Shown: piece after piece, positions 1-7,733 of the stretch
Layout: the number at the start of each line of letters is the position of its first letter
Position numbering within the stretch: the first letter of the stretch is position 1
Assembly (NCBI GenBank): GCA_022707885.1
Contig: JAKIZT010000009.1
Location: 1-64,000 of the forward strand
DNA length: 64,000 nt
Direction of reading: 5' to 3'
Source of the DNA: Caldisericales bacterium
Lineage (GTDB): Bacteria; Caldisericota; Caldisericia; JAAYUI01
The notes under the pieces: generated by a model
Databases searched by the model: none
What the model was told of the DNA's origin: nothing
The model's input: only the letters and a program-made list of their open reading frames with translations
Translations under genes and position numbers: made by a program

Positions 1-1523
1 CAGTCATCATCAACATAGGATTCAAAAGGATCTATTGCATTGATCGTAGGCGGTGTGAAGATTGTCCACCCATCCGAATCACTGTTTATCTGCAAAGTCA
101 AGCGTGCCTGTGTAAGGTCAAATGCCGTTGGTGTCATCCACGCGCCACCGGGAAAGGATGTCCAGCCCCCGGCAGGCAACCTATAGTAAGGAATCACATT
201 CCACCTGCCAATATCTGGCCCGGACTCGATTTGACCCATCACCAGCCTGACATCAAAAGTCCCCGGGACTTGGGAAGGAGTGTTGGCAGAGGTTGTGCCA
301 GACCCCCTTACGCCCGGTGCAAAATCCATAGTTCTTTGAACAGCGTTTGTTTCATCGATACTTTCAAGCCTTGGCGCGCTCATTCCAGGACCCCAGAAAA
401 TATTTGGCGGGTTGGGATGGTTTATGTTCCAGTACATCTGAAGTGGAATCTGCTCGTTTCCAGAACCCAGTCCCCAGTCTTCAACCAGCATCCTGAATTT
501 CTTTACTGATGTTTGCGGGGGCATTGCATTGCCAGACATGGACATGTCTATATCCCTCAGTGTTGCCACATAAATCTGGCCGTCTGACATGTTTATTGTG
601 CCCCTGTCACCTCCCTGGTCATAATAATAGTAGCGGTTCCCTGCAGATTGCGTGCCAGGGCCACACACAGACTGATCTGTTATGACCTGGATATTTCTTG
701 CAATACTCTGGCCCGAACCAGTCCCTGACCAGCATCCACCAAAAATCTGCATTTGGGTCATATCCCCGGTGAAGCTCATGCCGATATTGTAGGAATGATT
801 GGGGCCGTTTGCCGACCAGGCCGTATAAAAACCAACTGGCACGCCGTTGACTGTCGCAAAAGCAGTACCCTGTGTTGGGCTGATTGCGTGATATGCAATC
901 TCGACGTTGTAAATGCCGCCAGTATTGTATGTCCATCCATCAAGATTGCCCCACATGTCATCTTGCCATGGATCAACCGTGTCACGATCAAACCACAATC
1001 CATAATTGTTCCAGGCCGTTGGCGTACCCACCTGAGAATCTACCGTGATAGGGCTGTACGAATCGTAGTATCTCTCATCACGACCACCCTGGTACTGGAG
1101 ATTGAATTTGTCTTGGGAATTTTGGACTCCTGGGGTAGGCACAGTGTCTTTTGCACCGTACGACATCCAGCACCCCGAACCAATGGGCGGGTTAAAATCA
1201 GATCCCACGCCTAACGCATGAATGCCGATTTGCTGCCAATAGCTCCATGAACTTGAAGGAAGGGACAGACTGGCGGTGTCAAGCGTATATTTCAGAATAA
1301 CATCGCTCTGGACCAGATTATACACGTCATTGTAATGATATGTCGTGAACGATGCGGCAGGAAAAACCCAATCAGGATAGGTGACAATAGCCTGTGGGGT
1401 GATGATGGGAACATCTTCTATAATTTTCCTGTTGTCACTCCCCTGGACAAATGTTGACGGAGCAACAGGATAAAGAACCAACCCAATTGCCAAAAGAAGG
1501 CCCACTATTGTTTTCATGAGCAT
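1..1523 (-). CDS. Secreted beta-sandwich protein, C-terminus cut by the window edge
   Basis: The frame is open from the start codon to the first base of the window, giving about 507 residues without a stop. Two in-frame ATGs lie at 1523 and 1517. GAGGTGGG at 1529-1536 suits the upstream one. The N-terminus is a signal peptide: MLMK, then a hydrophobic stretch ending near VAPSTF. The middle is rich in Trp, Tyr, Gly and Asn and reads like a concanavalin or jelly-roll sandwich, for example YNVEIAYHAI followed by ATVNGVPVGFYTAW. A second beta-rich part follows. No catalytic motif is seen. An extracellular binding or surface protein is likely, but the family is not recognised. It is the last gene on this strand before the AT-rich gap at 1524-1800. 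Confidence 0.7.
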   Translation of the reverse strand, partial: MLMKTIVGLLLAIGLVLYPVAPSTFVQGSDNRKIIEDVPIITPQAIVTYPDWVFPAASFTTYHYNDVYNLVQSDVILKYTLDTASLSLPSSSWSYWQQIGIHALGVGSDFNPPIGSGCWMSYGAKDTVPTPGVQNSQDKFNLQYQGGRDERYYDSYSPITVDSQVGTPTAWNNYGLWFDRDTVDPWQDDMWGNLDGWTYNTGGIYNVEIAYHAISPTQGTAFATVNGVPVGFYTAWSANGPNHSYNIGMSFTGDMTQMQIFGGCWSGTGSGQSIARNIQVITDQSVCGPGTQSAGNRYYYYDQGGDRGTINMSDGQIYVATLRDIDMSMSGNAMPPQTSVKKFRMLVEDWGLGSGNEQIPLQMYWNINHPNPPNIFWGPGMSAPRLESIDETNAVQRTMDFAPGVRGSGTTSANTPSQVPGTFDVRLVMGQIESGPDIGRWNVIPYYRLPAGGWTSFPGGAWMTPTAFDLTQARLTLQINSDSDGWTIFTPPTINAIDPFESYVDDD

Positions 1524-1800
1524 AACTACCCACCTCTTTTTTTAACTTTTATAATCACAATATCAGATTAGGGTTAATTTATGTGCATGTCTTTGTCAAT
1601 ATGCTAAAAGTAATTATTACTTAATAAATAACTGAGACATCTCATAAATACAATATCTTTGTCTATATATTTTTATAAATAATAGTTATTAAAAACATAC
1701 TTTCATAAATATTCACGGTTAGATATAATTTTCTATAATTAATAATTGATATATTATCTTTTTTGTTATTTCTATGATGATTGGCTTACTAAAAGTAGGC

Positions 1801-3651
1801 TTACTGAGTACTTCTATGAGATTTTATTATATCAATTATTCCTGTATAAAATTCCTTGAGTTTTCCATTCTTATCCATCTCTGACCACTCTTGTTCTGTC
1901 ATTTTTTCAAATATTGCTATATTATTATTTTTTACAACATTTTTCACGTTTTTTATTATCTCTTGATCAATAGATTTTTTTTCTAATAAATTTACTATTT
2001 GTGATGCCATTGATTTTTTGTGATCGAATTTATTCAAATCATCTTTTGAGAAAGGTAATTTTGATGATATCTCACAAATTATTTTTGGATGACAATAATT
2101 CTCAATATTATATTTTTCAAGTATTTCTAAATGACCGCTATAATCTTGACAAAATTTATTCACAGCTTCAAATATTTTTCTATTTGATTTGTTATCAACA
2201 ATTATTTTATCACCATCAAGAACTACGGAGAAATCAAAATGAGAGCTGTTTGTTTTTTTGAAATATTCTAACGTAATGAAACTAGCAATTGAATCTCCCC
2301 CTCCAAAAATGACAAATATACTCATATTTGATAATTTTTGGCCTGTTAATTTTTCAAATGAACTTTCTATAAATACTTTATCGCTCGAACCTTCAACAAA
2401 TATTATGTAATCAGCATTTTTATCCAATATATAAGGTTTGATCCCTAAATCATCAGCAATTTCATTATATAATTCATATTCCATATCTTTTTTGGTAATA
2501 TATTTTGGGTTCAAATTGTCTTTCCTGGCTAAAACTATGGATTGCATTGAAGTTTTGCCAGCGATAAAGGGTGAATGAGTGGTAACAAACACTTGCGATT
2601 TTACAGACAACTCTTTTAAAACATTGAAAAGCTCCTCTTGGGCAGACGGGTGCAAGTAAGTCTCAGGTTCTTCTATCAGATATACGATATTTTCATTGTT
2701 ACCGGTTTCATTTATGGCCTCCAACAAAGAAATCACAAATAATCTTTTAATTCCAGCGCCTTTCATTCCAATCGGGATAAATTTGTTTTCTTGCTCGTCC
2801 TTTATTTCAAAAATTGATTCCGAGTACGCTTTATTAATATCAAAAATTATACGAGAGTTGATTTCTACATTCTTATTCAGTTTTGCTACAAGATTATTTT
2901 TTATTTTCTCAGAAAAATCTTCTATGCTATCATCAAAATGTTTCTGAATTTTATTCAACTCATTCTCAATGCCTTTTGTAAATAACTTGAATAATGTCTT
3001 ATAATGTGGTGAGTAATTCTTATCATTACTATCCAAGCCTTGATCAGCAGAAACATAAAATATGGTTGGCAAATCTATTTCAAGTGAACTTGTAATGCTC
3101 TTCAGATCAGAACTATTGATTGGGTACTCGTTTTCAATAAAGGTGCCACCATTGGCACTCTCAAAAGAAGAATAAATTGATTTTATCCTATCTGCTTTTT
3201 TGTAACCACTATTCTTTGGCCTCGATTCTAGGCTTAAATTTTTTATCAAATTGTCCAACTCGCCTTTATTATCATCTTTGGCCCAAAGATTCTGAAATTC
3301 TGTTTGGCTAGTCTCATAAACAAAATAAAACATCGATGTTAATTTGCATGTGTCTTTTGAGAAAACCTTCTTTAAGGAAAAATAGCCATCCTTATCCAAA
3401 ATTGCGCTACTTTTCAAATCAAGTTCATCAAGAGCAAAGGAAATCTTTATTTCAATTTTTTCATTACTGCCCATATCATAATTAAAATCATCAGGAATTA
3501 CTTTTTCTTCGAAGAATGCATTAATGGCATATATTATAGTTGATTTTCCTGCGTCATTCTTTCCAACAATTGTTGTAAAATCGCTTAGTTCCAGATTTTC
3601 GAGTGATTTGATGCCTCTAAAATTTTTTATGGATATCTTTTTAATTTTCAT
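1801..3651 (-). CDS. OLD-family ATP-dependent nuclease (AAA ATPase plus TOPRIM)
   Basis: The protein has 616 residues. The N-terminal ABC/SMC-like ATPase shows Walker A GKNDAGKS (30-37), a signature-like GMKGAGIKR near 295, Walker B VYLIEEPETYLHP (323-335) and an H-loop THS with His359. The C-terminal TOPRIM domain shows the FVEGSSDK glutamate (Glu420) and the LDGDK acidic pair near 479-481. This layout matches the overcoming-lysogenization-defect family of ATP-dependent endonucleases, which act in phage defence. No UvrD-like GajB partner is adjacent, so a stand-alone class 1 OLD protein is the better fit than Gabija. The start follows GGGGGTAAT. The gene is much richer in A and T than its neighbours, which suggests horizontal transfer. 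It has its own promoter and follows the terminator of the phage cassette. Confidence 0.88.
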   Translation of the reverse strand: MKIKKISIKNFRGIKSLENLELSDFTTIVGKNDAGKSTIIYAINAFFEEKVIPDDFNYDMGSNEKIEIKISFALDELDLKSSAILDKDGYFSLKKVFSKDTCKLTSMFYFVYETSQTEFQNLWAKDDNKGELDNLIKNLSLESRPKNSGYKKADRIKSIYSSFESANGGTFIENEYPINSSDLKSITSSLEIDLPTIFYVSADQGLDSNDKNYSPHYKTLFKLFTKGIENELNKIQKHFDDSIEDFSEKIKNNLVAKLNKNVEINSRIIFDINKAYSESIFEIKDEQENKFIPIGMKGAGIKRLFVISLLEAINETGNNENIVYLIEEPETYLHPSAQEELFNVLKELSVKSQVFVTTHSPFIAGKTSMQSIVLARKDNLNPKYITKKDMEYELYNEIADDLGIKPYILDKNADYIIFVEGSSDKVFIESSFEKLTGQKLSNMSIFVIFGGGDSIASFITLEYFKKTNSSHFDFSVVLDGDKIIVDNKSNRKIFEAVNKFCQDYSGHLEILEKYNIENYCHPKIICEISSKLPFSKDDLNKFDHKKSMASQIVNLLEKKSIDQEIIKNVKNVVKNNNIAIFEKMTEQEWSEMDKNGKLKEFYTGIIDIIKSHRSTQ

Positions 3652-3678
3652 ATTACCCCCAACAAAGGCTTTATAAAA

Positions 3679-3707
3679 TTGATATCCAAATCAACATGTT
3701 TTGTCAA
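3679..3707 (-). promoter_or_regulatory. Sigma70-type promoter for the OLD gene
   Basis: On the minus strand TTGACA (3707-3702) is separated by 17 bases from TATCAA (3684-3679). The start codon is at 3651, so the leader would be about 20 bases and would contain the GGGGG ribosome binding site. It sits just downstream of the cassette terminator, giving the OLD gene independent expression. Confidence 0.5.
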
Positions 3708-3713
3708 ACGGTA

Positions 3714-3757
3714 GAAACAAAAAACTGGCCTGGGTGTCTCTAAGATACCCAGGCCAG
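3714..3757 (-). terminator. Rho-independent terminator ending the phage-like operon
   Basis: A 14-bp stem with one G-T pair (arms 3725-3738 and 3744-3757) and a 5-base loop is followed on the minus strand by TTTTTTGTTTC. It lies 28 bp beyond the amidase stop and cleanly separates the cassette from the OLD gene. Confidence 0.85.
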
Positions 3758-3784
3758 CTGATCACTGAAATTACAGCTCAGAAC

Positions 3785-4429
3785 CTACGAAAACTTCTTC
3801 CTCACCTCCACAACCCCGCCATCCCTTAGAAAAACAATCCTGAATCCAAGCGCCTCGCAAAGCCAGCGCAGGGGGGCAACTGCATGCCCCCTGTCCAGCA
3901 CCAGCTTCAACGGCATTTTGTCCGGCCTGCCCATGACAAGCGCCTGGTCAGAGTTTATCGCCACCCTCACAAGCGGAACGTCCGCCGCCTGTCTTGCCTC
4001 CAAAAGTGGGAAATATTTTCCCGGACAAGCCGTTGGTGCAATCGCGCTGTGCGGCAAAATGTTCTCTGGTACAATGCCATGCCGTGTGACAATATCCCTG
4101 ACAAGGGCAAGGAGGCCTGAGAGCTGTTTTTCTTCCATCGGGCCTTTTTCAAAATTGCCCATGCAGCAGACACCGATCGAATTGAAATTGTGTGCCCCGC
4201 ACCTGCTCTGGGACTGATTGTCGGCACCGCAGTGCGCCGCAACCAGCCCCTCCTTTTGCCAGCCCTCCCACGAGCCGTCAGAGTAAACCACATAATGGTA
4301 CTCCCTGGGATTAAGCTTTTTTGTTGCCACAACAAGGGCCTTTTCTTTTGTCGCACCAATTTTTCCATTTACAAAATGGTGGAGCACAAGATATTTCGGG
4401 TCATCAAGGATGTATTCCACTGCTCTCAC
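3785..4429 (-). CDS. N-acetylmuramoyl-L-alanine amidase (endolysin) with C-terminal stalk domain
   Basis: The protein has 214 residues and begins with an amidase_2/PGRP fold. The likely zinc ligands are His17 or His18 (VLHHF), His127 (PHSAIAP) and Cys135 (TACPGKYFP). NSIGVCCMGNFE is the typical core strand. The enzyme should cleave the amide between muramic acid and L-Ala in peptidoglycan, for cell lysis or particle entry. Residues 155-212 (PLKLVL, then VAPLRWLCEALGF and GGVVEV) match the copper-amine-oxidase N-terminal-like stalk domain seen in three host secreted proteins of this window. The start overlaps the preceding stop by ATGA. No holin of normal size is next to it. Confidence 0.9.
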   Translation of the reverse strand: MRAVEYILDDPKYLVLHHFVNGKIGATKEKALVVATKKLNPREYHYVVYSDGSWEGWQKEGLVAAHCGADNQSQSRCGAHNFNSIGVCCMGNFEKGPMEEKQLSGLLALVRDIVTRHGIVPENILPHSAIAPTACPGKYFPLLEARQAADVPLVRVAINSDQALVMGRPDKMPLKLVLDRGHAVAPLRWLCEALGFRIVFLRDGGVVEVRKKFS

Positions 4430-5136
4430 CTCTCCGGCGCTGTCACCAGCGTCACCCTCAGCCTTGGATTGGATGCTGTTGCCCAGTACGCCCAGACTGC
4501 CAGCCCTGAGGAGGGTACCCTGTGCTTGGCTATCGGGATGTTGATGTTGTAGTTTGCGGCCTCAAGCTGGGGTGGCGTGCAATACGTGTCCGGGTTGATG
4601 TCCCAGGGCACCGCCATCGGCGGGACCGGCTTGTCGCTCCAGCCCTGGCTGACAACTTTTGGAAAATCAAACCTCGGTTTTTTGATGTCTGTCAGGTTCA
4701 CAAGCCCGGTGCCAGGGTTTTGGGTTGCCGTGAGAATCGCCACCGATCCTTGCAGAACCTCGCTGGAATATGGCTGAGACGGCGGAATGATCCAGTCAGG
4801 TGCCGCCGAGATGCTGATGCCATAGACATTTGCAAAACCTGTCAGCGTGATAATTTTTTGCCACTGCATGCTCTGGGTGAGGTAGCCCTCAAGGTTTGGC
4901 AGTGGTATGTATTCGCCGTTCTGGTCGCCAGAGCCCGAGAGCAGCAGCATCGACGAAGTGATGTCAGATTTTGCAGAACCAAAAAGCTCCTTCAGGCTGT
5001 ATGACCACAAGACTGCCTTTGCGCCGGCTTCGAGGAGTGTTTCACCAACCTTATCTTTTGTGTAGCCAACCAGGTTGCTGATGGCACCATTTGCCCTTCT
5101 GCACTGCGCCCATGCCACTATTTCGTATCCCCTCAC
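4426..5136 (-). CDS. Phage-cassette protein of unknown function, probably tail tip
   Basis: The protein has 236 residues and starts with GTG in a GTGA overlap with the previous stop, after GGAGGG. It is rich in Trp, Pro and aliphatic residues, has no transmembrane helix and shows no motif I recognise. Its place between the fibre-side genes and the amidase suggests a baseplate, tail-tip or adsorption component. The next start overlaps its stop by ATGA, so it is translated together with the amidase. No function is assigned. Confidence 0.75.
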   Translation of the reverse strand: MRGYEIVAWAQCRRANGAISNLVGYTKDKVGETLLEAGAKAVLWSYSLKELFGSAKSDITSSMLLLSGSGDQNGEYIPLPNLEGYLTQSMQWQKIITLTGFANVYGISISAAPDWIIPPSQPYSSEVLQGSVAILTATQNPGTGLVNLTDIKKPRFDFPKVVSQGWSDKPVPPMAVPWDINPDTYCTPPQLEAANYNINIPIAKHRVPSSGLAVWAYWATASNPRLRVTLVTAPER

Positions 5137-5858
5137 AGGCCCTCCCCAAAGTATACGCTGTCGTGCTGGTACTGGGACTCGAATGCGATCCCTGCCGACC
5201 AGAAGACGTTTGCCGGTGTTGCCTCGACCAGAAAATGAGTGTATGTGGTCGGGCTGGCGTAGCCAAACAGTTCAAAATATGGCAGTGCGCACGAGGCGTG
5301 CGAGACCATGTGCGGGAATTCCGGGGTGTTCATCCAGCAATATGAGGCCCAGAATGGAGAAGGAATAACGTGCAAAGAGGCAGGCGGTGGTGAATCATTG
5401 TGACAGATTGGCACCTGACAGATGGTTTTTTCTCTCGTCTGGTTCATCTCCTCATCGTACTGCCTCATGATGAGCTTCACTGATTGAGGGACATACGACC
5501 CGGCAAGCCCCAGACAATGGATTTTGCCTTTTCCCTTGTAGAAACTGGCAATAGGGCCAGAATCAGGCAACGCCTGTTCCGGATAGCCAGCCGATTTTGC
5601 CGGAAGATGCGCATCAAGGTGCAGGTACATCGGCAACTGGTTTGGATTTACCAGATCGCTGATTTCTCTTGATGTAGTCTGGAGTGTCTGGGAGAGATCG
5701 GCAAGGAGAGCGTCAAGTGAGAGTGTAAAATCGTCAAACTTCTTTTCGAGGTCGAGTGCAAGGCTGCCATCATCCGTCTCGTCCATCTGGGAAAAGGCAT
5801 TGTTGTACAATCTCTGCGCCTCGGAAATTATCTGGCATATAGCAGGCGGCAGCGCCAT
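5133..5858 (-). CDS. Phage-cassette protein of unknown function with N-terminal helical region
   Basis: The ATG at 5858 is chosen because it lies 7 bases after AGGGGG and overlaps the stop of the small upstream peptide gene (TGATG). A longer frame reaches 5969 but its extra residues overlap two genes. The 241-residue product has a helical, probably coiled N-terminal part (residues 5-75, with repeated Leu and Asp in ALDLEKKFDDFTLSLDALL). A Cys-, Pro- and aromatic-rich C-terminal part follows. The mix suggests a trimeric fibre or tail-tip protein, by inference only. It may work with the two genes after it. Confidence 0.72.
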   Translation of the reverse strand: MALPPAICQIISEAQRLYNNAFSQMDETDDGSLALDLEKKFDDFTLSLDALLADLSQTLQTTSREISDLVNPNQLPMYLHLDAHLPAKSAGYPEQALPDSGPIASFYKGKGKIHCLGLAGSYVPQSVKLIMRQYDEEMNQTREKTICQVPICHNDSPPPASLHVIPSPFWASYCWMNTPEFPHMVSHASCALPYFELFGYASPTTYTHFLVEATPANVFWSAGIAFESQYQHDSVYFGEGL

Positions 5859-5938
5859 CAGACGCCCCCTGGCATGATGAAAATCCCTGACAGACAGAAA
5901 ATGGCTGACAGAAATACTGTGATATAAAACAGGTTCAT
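5858..5938 (-). CDS. 26-residue hydrophobic peptide, possible mini-holin
   Basis: The ATG at 5938 has a perfect cassette-type binding site (GGGAGGGAAA directly before it). The frame gives MNLFYITVFLSAIFCLSGIF and six more residues, essentially one membrane helix. Its stop overlaps the next start by TGATG. The strong ribosome binding site and tight coupling suggest it is translated. A holin-like or regulatory leader role fits its position near the lysin end, but it is far shorter than known holins, so this is inference. Confidence 0.5.
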   Translation of the reverse strand: MNLFYITVFLSAIFCLSGIFIMPGGV

Positions 5939-5947
5939 TTTCCCTCC

Positions 5948-7231
5948 CTATTTGACAAGCAGGCAACAACCATCGAAGCTTGCCGTTCCACCATCATTCT
6001 CTGACAGCTGGGCATACAGCCTGACTTCAAAGGGGCCTTGCCCCTGGACAGAAACCGAAAGCCTGACCCATTTGTCTTTGAATGCCTCAGCAATCTGTCC
6101 TGCCCTGCAGTCAAGGCACGTTGAAATTGCGGGTTCTCCAGATGGCACTATTTCGATTTTTGCCGTCTGGTCGGTGCGCACCCAGCAAGAAAATGTGATG
6201 TTTCCAGAATGCGTGCCTGTATGTGTCTGGTGGCAATAGCTCCAGCCAGTGTTTGGGGTTGCTGTCAGCCTCAAGGAAAAATCACCCAGGATTCCCTGTC
6301 CCTTTGCTGTCTGCAATGCACCAAGACCACCAGTTGCCCATCCGTCCGGCATGCTTCCAGTCCAGGAGTTAAAGATCGGATTTTTGAGACGCAGGATTCC
6401 AAAACCGGTGTCGCCTGTTTCGCAGAATTCATGAGACATTGCAGGCATCATGGCCTGCGGCCCAGCCGGATTTGGTGGATTGAACTCATAGAGTGAGAGG
6501 TGCTGCTCGATGTAGCGGTATGTCGCCCTGACAACCGGCGCCATTTCCTCAACCTGTTTGCCTGTGGCATGGGAAAACGACAAGGCTTCAGAAAGCGCAA
6601 TTGTGTTTGGCAAAACAACTGACTGGACAATGACCACTTCATCCTGTGGGACCGTCTCGCCCTTGAGGACAGCCATGTCCCCAGGGGAGAACCCGGCAAC
6701 ATCATCGACAACAATTGACATCGCACCGGCCTGTGCCTGTGAAACCAGATGCGCATTTCCCCTGATCTTTTGCGGAAAAACAATCGAGCCATTGCCAAAA
6801 TCAACCGAGTACCCCGCTTCACTGATGATGGCGCCATTGACTGTCACAACAGGCACTGGCTCCCGGAGCCAGTCGCCATGCACTGACCTGAAAATCGTCC
6901 AGTCCTCTGTTGAAAGCTGTTCCTCGTTTACCAGATAGGAATAGAAGGAGTCACACGAGAGTAGCAGCTCTGAGGCCTGCCCCTGTTCCATGACCGACCC
7001 TGACGCATGAAACGAGTTTGAGCCAAAATCGGAATATGATTTCGCAAAAACGCTCTCAAAAGTCACTTTTCTGCCATCCACCTCAATGGGCCCAATCTCC
7101 TGGTAATCAAAATAAACCCTCTCCTGTGGCAGGTGGAGCTCTGAAAGAATGCCATTCCCCCATCCTGCACTCACCGGATCCCTGTTTGCCCCACCCTTTA
7201 CCGGCTGTATTTTTGGTCTTGAAGGCAACAT
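5948..7231 (-). CDS. Tail fibre or receptor-binding protein with carbohydrate-binding-like C-terminus
   Basis: The protein has 427 residues, and its ATG follows GGGAGGGAAA. Residues 1-155 form an uncharacterised beta-rich N-terminus. Residues 158-230 (AGAMSIVVDDVAGFSPGD, then ALSFSHATGKQVEE) are the module also found in the capsid and tail-tube proteins of this cassette. Residues 283-427 look like a CBM4/9-type jelly roll: NPIFNSW, PDGWATGG, SWVRTDQ-like strands and WVRLSVSVQG. A sugar-binding tip that recognises a cell-surface glycan is the likely role. It lies after the hub gene, where tail fibre genes usually sit. The exact structural role is inferred. Confidence 0.75.
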   Translation of the reverse strand: MLPSRPKIQPVKGGANRDPVSAGWGNGILSELHLPQERVYFDYQEIGPIEVDGRKVTFESVFAKSYSDFGSNSFHASGSVMEQGQASELLLSCDSFYSYLVNEEQLSTEDWTIFRSVHGDWLREPVPVVTVNGAIISEAGYSVDFGNGSIVFPQKIRGNAHLVSQAQAGAMSIVVDDVAGFSPGDMAVLKGETVPQDEVVIVQSVVLPNTIALSEALSFSHATGKQVEEMAPVVRATYRYIEQHLSLYEFNPPNPAGPQAMMPAMSHEFCETGDTGFGILRLKNPIFNSWTGSMPDGWATGGLGALQTAKGQGILGDFSLRLTATPNTGWSYCHQTHTGTHSGNITFSCWVRTDQTAKIEIVPSGEPAISTCLDCRAGQIAEAFKDKWVRLSVSVQGQGPFEVRLYAQLSENDGGTASFDGCCLLVK

Positions 7232-7241
7232 TTTCCCTCCC

Positions 7242-7733
7242 TCATAAAAACTCTATTTCCCAGACAACAGTCTTGCTCACCTGGTCAGTCTTTGGCTCAT
7301 AAACGCCGCAGAGCGCAAACACAGTGCCGTCGCCAAGGAGCAGTCCGGCCTTGCGCCACGTGAAATTGAACTCTGGCTGGCCAACAAAATTCGTAACCAC
7401 GAGCTTTTTTCCCAATGCGTCAACCTGCTCCACGCTCCTCAACGAAACACTGCCGCCAAGCGTTGTGTCCTTTGGCGTTGGCGTTGTTGCGGAAGTCGAG
7501 GCCGCAAACCATTCGATCCTGAAAACAGGCGAGAGCGTCCTGCCCGATTGCCTGACCGGAGAGCAAAGTGCCCTCGCAATGGCCTTTATTCCAGTATCAG
7601 TCACAGTATTTTCCCTTGTCTGGTCGCCAATTGTTACTCTCCCGCGAAGCCTCCCCTTCAACGCAAAATATGCACTTGCCTCGCCGGAGAACTCCCCAAT
7701 GGCCTGCTTGATATTGTCCAGCCATTCTTTCAT
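7242..7733 (-). CDS. Small tail/baseplate-associated protein
   Basis: The start at 7733 is chosen because GGGAGGGACA lies directly before it and it overlaps the hub stop by ATGA. An upstream in-frame ATG at 7751 would place that site inside the gene. The 163-residue product has a short amphipathic N-terminus and a beta-rich C-terminus: FNFTWRKAGLL, then GTVFALCGVYEP and VVWEIEFL. That pattern resembles small phage tail-fibre or collar proteins ending in a WEI strand. This is a resemblance only. It is cotranscribed with the hub and the fibre genes. Confidence 0.72.
   Translation of the reverse strand: MKEWLDNIKQAIGEFSGEASAYFALKGRLRGRVTIGDQTRENTVTDTGIKAIARALCSPVRQSGRTLSPVFRIEWFAASTSATTPTPKDTTLGGSVSLRSVEQVDALGKKLVVTNFVGQPEFNFTWRKAGLLLGDGTVFALCGVYEPKTDQVSKTVVWEIEFL

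Noticed and set aside
1801..3651. Gabija system (GajAB)
   Set aside because: The OLD-type protein fits GajA, but no UvrD-like helicase gene is adjacent on either side.
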